Assembly: GCA_016748015.1 (NCBI GenBank) | Contig: JAAOMT010000577.1 | Location: forward strand, 478,666-542,665 | Reading direction: 5' to 3' | Origin: Geosiphon pyriformis | Taxonomy: Eukaryota; Glomeromycota; Glomeromycetes; Archaeosporales; Geosiphonaceae | DNA: 64,000 nucleotides | Part shown: piece after piece, positions 35,991-46,588 of the stretch | Numbering within the stretch: position 1 is the stretch's first letter | Layout: the number at the start of each line of letters is the position of its first letter | The notes under the pieces: model-generated | Databases searched by the model: none | The model's input: the letters and a program-made list of their open reading frames with translations, nothing else | Told to the model about the DNA's origin: nothing | Translations under genes and position numbers: made by a program

Positions 35991-36760
35991 AAAATTTATT
36001 AAAATTGTTTTTAGATTATATTTTTAATATTTGTAATAATAATTTTTAGTTTTAAAAAATATATCAACTTTATTACCAATTTTTACAATTAATTTAATTA
36101 TAAAAAATATATTAAAAAAGATCATAAACTGAAATTAGTTTTACAAAGTATGTACAAAGTTATGATTTTGTTAAATAATTATATTTAAAAAACAATTTGT
36201 TAAAGATTAAAATATGTTTTAAATTTATCAAAATTTTTAAAAATATTTACATAAACTATTTAAATTGTGTTATAACTGATTTTAAGCTAACTAATAGCTA
36301 TAAAATTTATAATAATTTAAATCAGAATAAAGTTTTTTTTTTTTTGCTATGACATATTTTTTATGATTTTTTTTTGTATAAAGTAAAAAAACATAAACAA
36401 TTTTTGGCTATTATATTATATATAAATATATATCAAAAACAAATTGTATTAATATTTAAATTAAATTAACAACAGTTATACTATAACTTAATATATTTTC
36501 AACTTGATTAGTGAATTTTTTAGAATTAATAATATTTTTAGTAACAAATATATTTCTGATGCTAATTTATTTATTAGTAATTTACCAATTATAATTACAA
36601 AAAAAAGATATAATATTATTTAGAATTTTTTTGTTTATAAATAGTTTCTTTAAATTTAATATGTTTAAAATTTATTCAGATATAAAAATTTTTTCAAATA
36701 TAGTTCTAAAAAAATTATTTTTAATAAATAATTTTTTTATTTGATTTTAATTATATTTTA
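35991..36760 (+). mobile_element. Ghost LINE D, left part (host of LINE copy 1)
   Basis: From about 36495 the sequence follows ORF2 of copy 2 from 48950 to 49240: the VASEFF...NN segment, the LFISGSPISIAKKGESHQYLGIFL segment and the CNLVLKKAVSDKQFLYL segment, with nearly all C and G replaced by T and A. The match breaks at 36760, exactly where copy 1 starts, and resumes at 43658. Confidence 0.7.
36749..36760 (+). repeat. Target-site duplication, left copy, of LINE copy 1
   Basis: AATTATATTTTA here is repeated exactly at 43658-43669, directly after the TAAA tail of copy 1. Both copies belong to the same place in ghost D. Confidence 0.7.
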
Positions 36761-36896
36761 AGTAAAATTAAATCAAACTCTTTCTTTCGTTGATCTCCTG
36801 ACCATAACGAGAGCATAGAGTAGTCAAAGAAATATCTTTCTTTTCCCTTATTCCCTTCTGTTCTCTTTAATTATTTCTTTACATACACCTTAGTTC
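36761..36896 (+). other. 5' UTR of LINE copy 1
   Basis: 136 bp between the duplication and the first ATG, pyrimidine-rich in its second half (CTTTCTTTTCCCTTATTCCC block). It differs from the 5' ends of copies 2-4, which share a CCAAATTCCTAAAA-like block. An internal promoter, usual for LINEs, would be here; no motif can be named. Confidence 0.5.
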
Positions 36897-38158
36897 ATGA
36901 CAATGGATCCAGTAGGCTCTTCTGCTGGTGGGTCAGCATCTGGTTCAGCTGGTATGGGGACCCGTTCTGGCACTAAAAAAAAGGTGCACGTTGAGAGTGT
37001 TTACGCTCGTGGTCCATCTTACAAGAAAGCGAAGAAACCTGATGATTCTGGTGTTGTTGTGAATTCGTCAGCTGGCCCTCTGTCTGTGGACATGCTACAT
37101 GGTGGCGTTGACGACTGGAAGAAATCTTGGGGTAATGAAATGGACAGCGAGGAATCAAGTATTGGCGGGACTTCTGACGTTGAAAACATAAAGAACACGA
37201 TTGTGGAAGAAACAAGCTACGTCGATTCTGACACTTCCAGGGATGACGAACTAATGGGTAATGCTATGTCAAAGGGTTTGAGAACGAGAACGTACGTATT
37301 TGAACACCCGCCTAAGCAGCCTTCTTTCATTGATGTGGGTGGTGCTGGTGACGTTTTGGAGCTCCTTTCTTGCACGTTCAATGAATCTAATCAGTTGTTG
37401 CCAGTCGCGTCACGTGATTGGGAGATTCGGAGTTTTATTTCGGTGAAATCTTTTGCATTGGATATTGAACTTTCTGCAATAAGTTGATTTGTGTAAAAAA
37501 AATTTTTTATCAAGTTGATGGTTTTGGGGGGGCTTCAACTCCCTCAAAATTTCCTGGAATAATAAGGTCATCATTTACATCTGAAAAAAGTTTGATTAAG
37601 GCAAAGAAAATGGCAATTAGTGAAAAAATTTTGGTAAATGATGATCTAAGAAAAGTAAACAGCCGTTCGGATCGGGAGGTGATCATCAAGGAAATCCCAG
37701 TAGATCTTCCCAAATCAGTGATTGAGGCAGTGTTCTCCAAATTTGGCAAGATTATTTCAATCAAAGTGCAGCTTATTGGTCTTTGGCAAAAGGCCCTAGT
37801 GGAATATGAATCATCTGAGATAACTGATTTGGTTGCGGCTAGATGGTTTGTGCTCATGGGAAAAGATTCTGTTCATGTGGCAAAGGCAAGTGTTGATAAA
37901 TAAACGTGGGTATCTAAGGATCAGCATTGGGCATTGCTTTACACTCTTCCAGTTGGCACCACTGCCCATGATTTGTCTGCATTGGTGGAGGTCTATGGTG
38001 GGAAAACTTGTTTTATTGGCCGTAATCCATCTTCATATATTCGTGATCAGTATGCTGTGATCTGTTTTGAGAGTGAGGCATCTAAGTTGGCTGCTATTGG
38101 TTCGGTTCTGGTTTTCAAGGATGTGAGTTTGCATTGGGCTGGTCTATCTTTGGCCTGT

Positions 38159-38200
38159 TGTACAGTGTGTAAACAATTTGGTCATGTTTCTGATGTTTGT
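38159..38200 (+). other. Intact CCHC zinc knuckle in ORF1 of copy 1
   Basis: C-x2-C-x4-H-x4-C with all ligands present. In copies 2 and 4 the His reads Tyr, and in copy 3 the second Cys reads Tyr; each is one transition away. Copy 1 is therefore the only LINE here with an intact knuckle. Confidence 0.85.
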
Positions 38201-38835
38201 TCTATGGGTGGAAATTCTGGTGCTCACAGTAAGCGGGTGGTAACTTCTCAGAATTGGGTTCGTCTGGCTAATGTATATAGGAGGAAACAGGCTTCTATTA
38301 CTTATCCAGTTTCCTTTGGTGGCAAGACATGGGCCCAAGTTGCTAGTGGCACTTCCTTTTGTGTGGTTTCTTCAGGTCCTTTTTCTGTTGGTGCTAGTTT
38401 CGGTGCAGGTTCTGCCTTGGTAGAATCCTCCCCTTCTGATATCTCTGGTTTGTGCAGTCAGTTGGCAATTTTGGAATGCTCTTTGGAGCTTTTGGCAGAC
38501 CGAGTTTCTGCCATTGTGAAGAAGCTGAGTTGTGTTGAGGTGGTTTCTTCAGAGTCTTCTTTTCTAGCCTCTCATTCCGTTGCGTTTGCTTCTCTGGCCT
38601 CATGCGTGGATTTGAATATAGTACTGGACGTTCCGTCAATGGCCTCTCCTTCTCTTTGCCCTACCATTGATAATGCCAATCCTGATTTTGGTTCCAGTAG
38701 TTTGAAGGTTCTAACTGCCAAGATTGGTGGTTTGGAGTTAAAGTTGATGGCTTTGGATGCATCAGTCAGCTCAGTGTTGGCAAGACTGGATATGTTGTGT
38801 TCTGGTTTGGGTTCTTCGGTTCTCTTGTCTTCTCA

Positions 38836-38839
38836 ATGA
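38836..38839 (+). promoter_or_regulatory. ATGA stop-start overlap between ORF1 and ORF2
   Basis: The ORF1 stop TGA and the ORF2 start ATG share bases. The same overlap is at 46585-46588 (copy 2) and 61247-61250 (copy 4), always preceded by CA. In copy 3 (minus, about 56659-56656) it reads ATAA after one G-to-A. ORF2 is probably translated by termination-coupled re-initiation. Confidence 0.8.
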
Positions 38840-41800
38840 CCAGTTTTATTTGGAAGGTTGCTACATGTAATGTTCGAGGCATGAACATTCCTGCGAAACA
38901 AAAAGATATAGTTCGTTGGCACAAGAACATGGGAAATTTGGTTTCTATTTTTACTGAGACAAAGTTGAAGGATAGGGTTCGTCCTTGGATCGCCAACAAG
39001 TTTAATGGTGTTTGGGTGTTTTTCTCTGGTTTGGATTCTGGTTATCTGGGTGCTGGTGTGGCGGTTGTCATGGACTCTTCTTTGGCAAGGCATATGTGCA
39101 GAGTTTCTGAAGTGCCTGGCCAGCTCTTGTCTGTTAGATTGCTTTTCAAAAATAAGCTCTCGGTGTCAATTCTAGGGCTCTACGCTGGTGCTTCTTCAGT
39201 GGTGTGGTTTTCTCAGGCTGATGAGATTAACTCTTTTATTGCAAAGGCTGTTAATGAATCTTCTTTTGTCATTCTCGGGGGTGATTTTAATGAAGACGGT
39301 TCTCATAAAAGTGCAAGTTTCAAAAGATGCTTTGATTTGGGTCTGGTCAATTTTTTAGTTGGTAGCCCAGCTGCAAAAACGTCCACTTGGGAAAATTCTA
39401 GGGATGTTACAAAAGTAATTGATTATGTGTTTGTCTCCTTGTGTCTTGTCAATGCGATAGTGCATCATAAGATTTTGAATGTCAATGAGCATTTTGACAC
39501 AGACCATCGAGCTGTTTCAGTGAATTTGGGTTTGGGCGGGCTCTTGGATACATGCTTGATTTCTCTTCACAAGCAGGTGAATAGGAATTGTTGGAAGTTT
39601 GACATCAAAGGTGCCAATGATGCTAGGTGGTTGGAGTTCAAGGATGCTTCAGCTGCCAATGCCTCTATGTTCTCAGATGCTTTTGAAGTGGCAGTAAGGT
39701 TTTCAGATGTGGACACTATGTGGAACATTGTTCGCAAGATCATGGTTCTTTCAGCGGGTGGTACATTCAAGAAAAAATGGTTCAAAGGTTTTAACAGCGT
39801 GTTTACCAGGACTTCTTCTAGGTTTTACAAACTGGAGCTGCTGGTTTCTAAGTTGGTTAAGGCCTCGCATTTGGCTTCAAGTGATGATTTTGCTTCTTTG
39901 TTGGAGGTGTGGCACAGACTCGACTCTCCTGGTGCATCAGAGGTTAAGTCTCTGTTTCTTTCAGGTTCTAATTTTGATATTATTCATTCTGCGCTAGCCA
40001 AAGCGAGGAAATCGTACTGCTCTTTGAAATTTTTGGAATCCAAGCGTGCTGAAAAATCTTCGATCAAGCAGGCTATTGGTAAGAGAATGGAGAGTTTTGA
40101 GCTGAACAAGAGTCACACCATTAGAAGTGTTTTGGAGTGTCCTTTTCGCAAGATGGTTCTAGATCATCTGGTTGTAGAAGAAGAGTTGATTTTGGAGCCC
40201 GATTTGGTTAAGTCTAAGGTGGACAAAATTATGAAGGGATGGACCAGAAAACGTGAGGTGGTGTCTGACTTCTCTGAGGATTGGGTTCGTCAATTTTGGC
40301 CTCTGGATTACGTGTTCGATGGTGCTTTCTCTAATGTCATGTGCTCAATTAGTTTTAATGAGTTGTCAACTGTTGTTAAAGATCTTCTTAATGGAAAAGC
40401 GGCTGGTCTTTTTGGTATCTCCAACGAATTGTGGAAACATTGTGACAAATCTATTTTGGATATGCTTTTGGTGCTCTTGAATTTCTGTTTGGTTGGCAAG
40501 TTGGTTCCTGGGCCTTAGAGGGAAGCTTGGGTCTCGATGATTCCTAAACCATATGAATGGAAGGGAGTTCTCATGAACACCCATCCTATAGCTTTAATTG
40601 AAATGGCCCACAAGATTCTTTCCAAGATCCTTTTAGATAGGATCTCTTTGGCTTGTAGCACTTTTGATGTTCTTCATGGAAACAATTTTTTGGTTTTGAA
40701 AGATACAACAACACAGTCTCCCATTTTTGCTGTTGGTTCTGTGGTTGAGGATGTCTTGGAGAAGAACTGTAAACTTTGGCTGGTTTTACAGGATATGTGC
40801 AAGACTTATGACTCGGTTGGTTGGAAACATCTTAGGAGGAGTTTGATCAGGATCAAAATGTGTAACAGATTTATTAGATTTTTTGGCAGTATTCACAATG
40901 GTCACGTCAACAGAGTGATAACTGACTTTGATTTAACTGATGGGTATTGTGTCCACAATGGCTGGATCAGGGTGAAGTTTTCTCGCCTCTTCTTTGGCAT
41001 ATTTTTTATGATTCACTTTTGTGCGAGGTCAAGAGGCAAGAGAGTATATGGGGCTACAGATTGAATTTTCATTATGTTTCTAAAACAGGCCAAGTAGATC
41101 CTCATGCTAGATTGACTTTGTTTCTCACTGCTGGTGCTTTCATCGATGATACTATTTGGGTTGGTAGCAGCCAGACTGCTACACAACACATTCTGAATAT
41201 TGCTAGTGAGTTTTTCAGGTTCAATGACATTTCTGTGAATAATGACAAGACGGTGGCCATTCCTATCAACTGTCGGGTGTTGGACCCTCGTTTAACTATC
41301 AGTGGCGCACCTATTTCCATCGCCAGGAAAGGGGAATTTCATCACTATTTGGGTATTTTTTTGTCTTCTGGGGGTCTTTTGAAGTCTAGCTTGGCTAAAG
41401 CTTAGACTGATGTACGGTTTTTTGTGAATCTTGTTTTGAAGAAGGCGATTTTAGACAAACAGTATGCATATTTGGTGTCTGCAGTTCTTTTCCCTATCAT
41501 CAGCTACAGGACTCAGTTCAGTTTCATTTCTTTGGATGTTTGTAATAAATGGGACGCATTGGTACACAAAATCTTTAAGTCCAAGTCTGGGTTGCCACGT
41601 GATTTCCCCAGTGATGCTCTTCATCATCCCTCTCTGTACAATCTAAAGACTTTCAAACAAATCCAGGCTGAGAGTAAATTGGCCTCCATTATTGCTTTTG
41701 CAAATTTTACTGGTGTCTTGGGTCGTTTGTTTTCACATAGGTCTCATGACCTCCAGGTTTTCAGCTAGTGTCCTCGTCATTCCTTAATGTTTCTGGTTCG

Positions 41801-43523
41801 TGTTGGTGTTAGTTCCTCAAATAATTTTTTGGCTGGTGTGGTCTGTATTTTTTCCAGGTGTAATTTGTCTTTGGGGGGCCCTCTGGCTTGTGTTTTTTGT
41901 TATCAGTGTGGTACTCTTATGTCTTTGGTTCTAGGTGATTCCGGTTTTTTCAAGTGTGTCTCTTCGCTCAGGCGTTATGGGATTGCTTTCGTAGAACAGC
42001 TTCGTGACCATAATAGTGATGTTTTTAGTTGGAGAACCTTCAAGCATTGAAAGAGGCTGGACCCTCGTGGCCCAGTCCCTTTCTGGTTTAATCTCTTCAT
42101 TTGCTTTCTTGGTGGTGTTGTATTTCTCTCCTCAAGTTTCTCTTTGGTAGATGGTCATGCTGTGTCTGACATTCGTCTTTCTCATGATTTTGGTGTGGTT
42201 CGTGATGCTTTGCCGACCGTTGGAGCTGCCCGTCTTTCTGTGTATACGGATGGATCTCTTTTTAGTCTGGGCTCTGTTGACGTAAGGGTGGGTGCTGCTG
42301 TTTTTTTTAAGAACATTAACTTGGGTTTGAGTGTTGAGGTGTCTGGTTTGGTTTCTTCTACTCTGACGGAGCTGCAAGCCATAGCTTTGGCCCTTGAGTG
42401 TGTTCCTTTTTCTTGTTCGGTTGACTTGTTCTCGGATAGCCAAGCTGCTTTAGATGCATGTAAGTCGGAATTGTTGCTGGCTCGTCTGGATTTCAGGAAC
42501 CACTGTTGGATTAAGCATCATCACATTACTACTGTCATTTGTCAGAAGAATTTGGATGTGAATTAGGTCAAGGTGAAGGGTCATTCAGGTGTCTCAGGTA
42601 ATGATCGTGCTGATGCACTTGCTAAAAATGCTACTCTCTCTGCTTGGCGTCTACCTCATTTGGTCAATGAACGTTTTCTGTGTGCTGGTGGTGTAGCAGT
42701 TTCTGGTAATTCTAGACACTTTGTTCGTGATGTTTTCTGGTCAGTCCATCGAGCTCGTTGAGAGGTCGGAGTGGGTTCTCGTGTCGTGGATGATAGGTTG
42801 TGCACTGATATCAATTGGTCTAAGTCTTCTATAGTGTGGCACCCTAATTCTCACTTGGCATCCGGTTTTACCAGCATGTGCATGGCTAGCTGTTGTACTT
42901 ACTTTATGAAGACTCTTCATCATTGGCTTCCTGTTGCTGTGCGCAAGCATTTGTATAATAGGAGATATCCCAGTGTAGTCTGTCTGTTCTGTGGTGATGT
43001 TGAGACCTCAGATCATGTCTTTTTGTGTCCTCAGGATGCCGTTGGTCATGCTCATTTGTTGGGCACTCATGTTTCAGCTTGGAAGGCTCTTTCTGGCCTG
43101 TCTTGTTCTTCTTCTTGTGTCTTACAGGCTTTGGCTTCTTGTGTTTTTGAGGTTGGAATTGGTGTTGCTCTGTGTAAAGGCTTTGTTTTCGATGAGTGGT
43201 TTCGTGAGTCTGTCTCGGTTTTTAATAATTCTGATGAGGGTACTAAAAGGATTGTGAGCTTTGTGTATGGGTTCTGTCTTGCATTTCGGGACAACATTTG
43301 GTTGGTTTGCACCAGACACCGAGCATTTATGGAAAAGCGCAGTCTGATTCCGTGTGACGGCTCAACTTTTGTTTCAGTTTCTGGTTTGTCTAAAGTGTTT
43401 TCGGCTGATGTGGTTAAATTGTTAGGAGTGGCTGAGGCTTTTGGAGTTGGTTTCGGGTTTTGTAGGTTTTGTCCATTTTTTTCAGGTATTGAAGATTTGG
43501 TTTCTGTGCATATAGATGTATAG
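38836..43523 (+). pseudogene. LINE copy 1 ORF2: endonuclease, RT, RNase H
   Basis: APE endonuclease (38850-39540): TCNVRG, TETKL, GLYAG, GGDFNEDG, IDYVFVS and TDHRAV all present. RT (about 40350-41320): GLFGISNELWKH, HPIALIEMAHKI, LVLQDMCKTYDSVGW and the catalytic FIDDTIW (41145). RNase H (42230-42640): YTDGS, ELQAIALALE, SDSQAALDA and GNDRADALA, all four acidic residues kept. A C-terminal CLFCGDVETSDHVFLC zinc motif lies near 42980-43030. Frame changes once, near 40963, where one G is missing relative to other copies. In-frame stops are at 40516, 41403, 41766, 42048, 42564 and 42759; at least four stand for Trp. The enzyme would nick target DNA and copy RNA onto it. Confidence 0.9.
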
Positions 43524-43657
43524 TGTATTCTTGACTGGCCCAAATGGCTGGTCACGTGTAAAAAACGCATGATTGGCACCTAGTTTAGATCATTTGTATG
43601 ATGTATAGCACTAGGTCACATTTGGATCTCATTCGTTAAATAAATAAATAAATAAAA
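43524..43657 (+). other. 3' UTR and TAAA tail of LINE copy 1
   Basis: Contains the family-wide 3' block (TGACTGG..., TGGCTGGTCACGTGTA, CTAGTTTAGATCAT, ATGTATAG) and ends with five TAAA units. The block recurs at 51265-51395, in reverse at 51845-51972 and, much mutated, at 3541-3625. It is the likely recognition region for reverse transcription. The tail is short and tetranucleotide rather than poly(A). Confidence 0.8.
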
Positions 43658-44640
43658 TTATATTTTAGTTAATAATTAATTATAAAGCACAATTTAGTTT
43701 TATTTAAGAAATATATACAAAAAATAAAATATAATAATATATAAAAACTTAAAATAATAAATAAATTTCTTTAAGAATTTTTTAAATAAAACTTTATATT
43801 ATTTATTACTATATAATTTTAGATTGTTTAAGCAAATTTAAATTAAAAATATGATAATATTTTTGGTTTTATTTTAAATATATTTGGTATTATAAATAAG
43901 TTGTTTAATTATAAATCTATAAATCTCCAGATTTTTAGTTAAGTTTTATTGAATTTTTTATTGTTTGTTAAATTAAAAGTTAATTCAATTAATAATTATT
44001 TAACAAATATGATTAAAATTTTGTTAAACTAATGTGTTTTTTTAATTTGCTTTATTACTTTAATATTTTTATATTTAAATCATATCTTTGTTTTTAATAT
44101 TTTGAATAAAAAATTATATTTTAATGTAGTATACTTTTTAAAAGATTTTATTTTATTTTTAGAACAATTAATAAACAAATAAAACAGAATTTTCAATTAA
44201 AAAACTTTTTACTAGTAAAAAAACTTTGCTTTTAAAAATTCAGTGTTTTAATAATTTAATGTTACTACTTAGTTTTTATAGAAAAAATTAATATACAAAC
44301 ATGTTATTTTCTATAAGTATAATGTTTTTCAAAAAGTATATTAAATTTTAACAATATATTAACAATTAGTAAAAGTTTAAAAACAGCATAATTATTTATT
44401 ATTAATATTTTTACAAATAATTTATTAAAAAAATTGGTGTATTATTATAAGTAAAACTGTTATATATTTTATAAATTTGGATTTAAATATTAGTATTCAG
44501 ATTTTTAAATTGGTATTATTAATATTAACTAAACTTTAAATTATTATTTTGGTTTTTAAATATTTTTTTTTTAATATGATTGCTATTTATTCAGATAATT
44601 AAACTATAATTAATGTTTGTATTTTAGAATTTAATTTAAG
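43658..44640 (+). mobile_element. Ghost LINE D, middle part
   Basis: After the duplication the sequence resumes ORF2 homology where it broke at 36760 (copy 2, about 49240) and runs in order to 44640 (copy 2, about 50215). Positions 44300-44370 follow LLFFKFLSSLQRYGIAF. Positions 44580-44640 follow the RNase H segment LFSDSQAALDACKSEL. It is then interrupted by copy 2. Confidence 0.7.
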
Positions 44641-44793
44641 CAAAAAAAAAACTTTTTTCTTTTCTTTGTCCAAAATTCCCAAAAAAGAGTCAAAAGTTTT
44701 TTTTAAAAGAAGTTTACTTTTACAATTCAGTATGATAAATCTAAACCATTTATTCTTGACTACGAGGCCACTGTTGACAGTAGTATTGCTGTT

Positions 44794-46588
44794 ATGAAAA
44801 AGACTGCTGAAGCTTCTGGTTCTAATGCTAGCTTTAAGCCTGTTCTCCTAAGAAAAAAAAGGAGAGGTGGTATTCTGGAAGAAAGTTCAAATAGTAGTAT
44901 TGTTAATTCTAAAGTTCAAATTAGTTATTCATAGGGTTCAGAAGCTGGAGATACCACTGGGTCTAATAGTATTGACATGGAGGAGAAGTGTCTGGTTGAA
45001 GAAACCAGTTTTGATTTCGGAGAAGGTGGAGCTCTTACTAGTGGAGACTCTAATTAAACACTTACAGGTTCTAAAGTCAAAATGACGAAAGCATTGGGGA
45101 AGCCTCTTGGTAAAATTAACTTTTTGGCTTGTAATGATGATAATAATATCCTCTTGGATGCTCCTCTTGATCTGCCTCCTTTCTTGAAGAATATGGTTAA
45201 TGTTTTGGTCAGGAAGTTCTTTGTGTTGGATATTGGCTTGGATAAGATGTTTGGTAAATCTTCTCAGGAAAAGCTTGTGGTGGTGAGGAAATTATTTTCT
45301 GGAATCAACAGTTTTGGGGGGGGCGTCTACCCCCTCAAAATTCTCAGAGATCATCAGAGTGATGTTCACTTCCAAATCGAGTCTAATAAAAGTTATTGAT
45401 AAGGTTGTGAGTGTGAAGATCTTAGTAAACACCAATCTTAAAAAATTATCTAGGCGGTCAGATCAGGCTGTGGTCATAAAAGAAATTCCAATTGGAACAT
45501 TAGCTGAGGCTGTGCGTGCTGCACTATTTGAGTTTGGAGTTATTAAGGCAATCAAGATGCAATTAATCAGGCTGTGGCAGAAGACAGTGATGGAATTTGA
45601 GCAATTAGATCAGGCTGATTTGGTTGCGGCTGAATAGTCTATTCTGATTGGGAAAGATGCTGTATGTGTGGCTAGGACTGATTTGGACAAAGAGGCATAG
45701 GATGCAAGAGATTGACATAGGGTGCTGCTCTACACATTGCCAATGGGGACTAATGCTTATGATATCTGGGACTTTGTTAAATCTGTGGGTGAGAAAACAT
45801 GCATTATTGATCATCATTCTGTTACGTATGCTCGGGCCAGGTGTGCTGTTGTTTGCTTCGACTCTGCTGAATTATTCATTGCTGCTGTGGGAACCATGCC
45901 AGTACTTAGAAATGCCAATCTCTGCTGGTCTTGCCTCATTTCTGCTAAATGTGCCAAATGTGAGAAGTTGGGTTATATGTCGTTGGGTTGTGTAGTTAGT
46001 GAGAAATTTTTTTCTGGTAATTTATTGCATAGAGCTTTCTTAGACACAGATAAAAGCAGACTGACAGCCATCTATGCCAAACACTTGGCTTTAGTTGCTC
46101 ATCCGGTCTCTTTTGGTGGTCTCTCTTAGGCAATGATTGCTTGCGGGTCTTCTGCTCTTCTCCTCTCTGGTCAGAATGTTTTGGTGGATAATGGCTCCTC
46201 TTCGGAGATGAAGCTGTCCCTATTAGTTGCAATGGAAATCAACAATAGGTTTGCTGCTCTTGAGCGCAGTCTTACCAACCTCACGGAACAAGTTGGTAAG
46301 CTGGCTAGGAAGTTAGATGCACTCAGGCTGATGGTTCCCCAGCCTAGCCCTGGATGTCAGCCATTGGTGACCTCTTTATCACAGGATTAAGGGGCAAATG
46401 TAGTGATGAGTGAGGGCTTGGATGTGTCTATTAGTGATGGAACTGTCACGGAAGCGGTGTTTTTCAATTTGTCTTTGGTGTCTAAGCTGGAAGACAGCAT
46501 GAAGTGTTTAATAGAAATAGTTCTGAGCCTTTCAGCCAAAGTGAATATTCTTGGTGTGAGTTCGGTGTCTCTACCCCTCACTCAATGA
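44794..46588 (+). pseudogene. LINE copy 2 ORF1 (broken)
   Basis: Starts at ATG 44794 (MKKTAEASG, like the MKKVKKK start of copy 3). The frame is the first until the G run at 45315-45322, where eight G replace the seven of copies 1 and 3, shifting the frame. After that come TPSKF...IIRVMFTS, RRM-like VVIKEIPIG ... KTVMEFE, and stops near 45635, 45698 and 45716. The second RRM-like region is LLYTLPMG ... CAVVCFDS. The knuckle is CAKCEKLGYMSLGC (His to Tyr, 45949-45990). A TAG at 46127 stands for a Trp kept in copy 1. A further TAA is at 46388. The C-terminal coil is MEINNRFAALERSLTNL. It ends in the ATGA overlap. Confidence 0.8.

Larger units (their letters stand above)
36897..38839 (+). pseudogene. 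LINE copy 1 ORF1: RNA-binding protein with CCHC knuckle
   Basis: Starts at ATG 36897 with a Ser/Gly-rich then basic head. The frame shifts near 37484, where a short piece present in other copies (the KSSQEKL region) is missing. It continues with the conserved GFGGASTPSKF block, then an RRM-like domain (VIIKEIPVDL ... KALVEYES, 37680-37850). A TAA at 37901 stands where copy 3 has Gln. A second RRM-like region follows (LLYTLPVG ... YAVICFES, 37930-38090), then the zinc knuckle CTVCKQFGHVSDVC (38159-38200) and a Ser-rich, weakly coiled end. It would coat element RNA and escort it to the nucleus. It ends at TGA 38837-38839, overlapping the ORF2 ATG. Confidence 0.85.
36761..43657 (+). mobile_element. 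LINE copy 1 (RNase H-bearing non-LTR retrotransposon), least decayed
   Basis: About 6.9 kb with 5' UTR, ORF1 (36897-38839), ORF2 (38836-43523), a 3' UTR and a TAAA-repeat tail, flanked by a 12-bp duplication. The domain set (APE-type endonuclease, RT, RNase H, C-terminal zinc motif) places it in the RNase H-carrying LINE clades such as Tad/I. It is richer in GC and CpG than any other part of the window except the kinase gene. Damage: one frameshift and one stop in ORF1, and one frameshift and six stops in ORF2. It was probably active recently and is now defective. Confidence 0.9.

Noticed and set aside
43067-43579. 170-codon minus-strand frame opposite the end of LINE ORF2
   Set aside because: The plus strand carries the conserved C-terminal zinc motif region; the antisense frame exists because of codon use and is not conserved as protein.
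45300-45330. Programmed frameshift at the G run of LINE ORF1
   Set aside because: Copies 1 and 3 read through the run in frame, so a one-base expansion in copy 2 is the simpler explanation.
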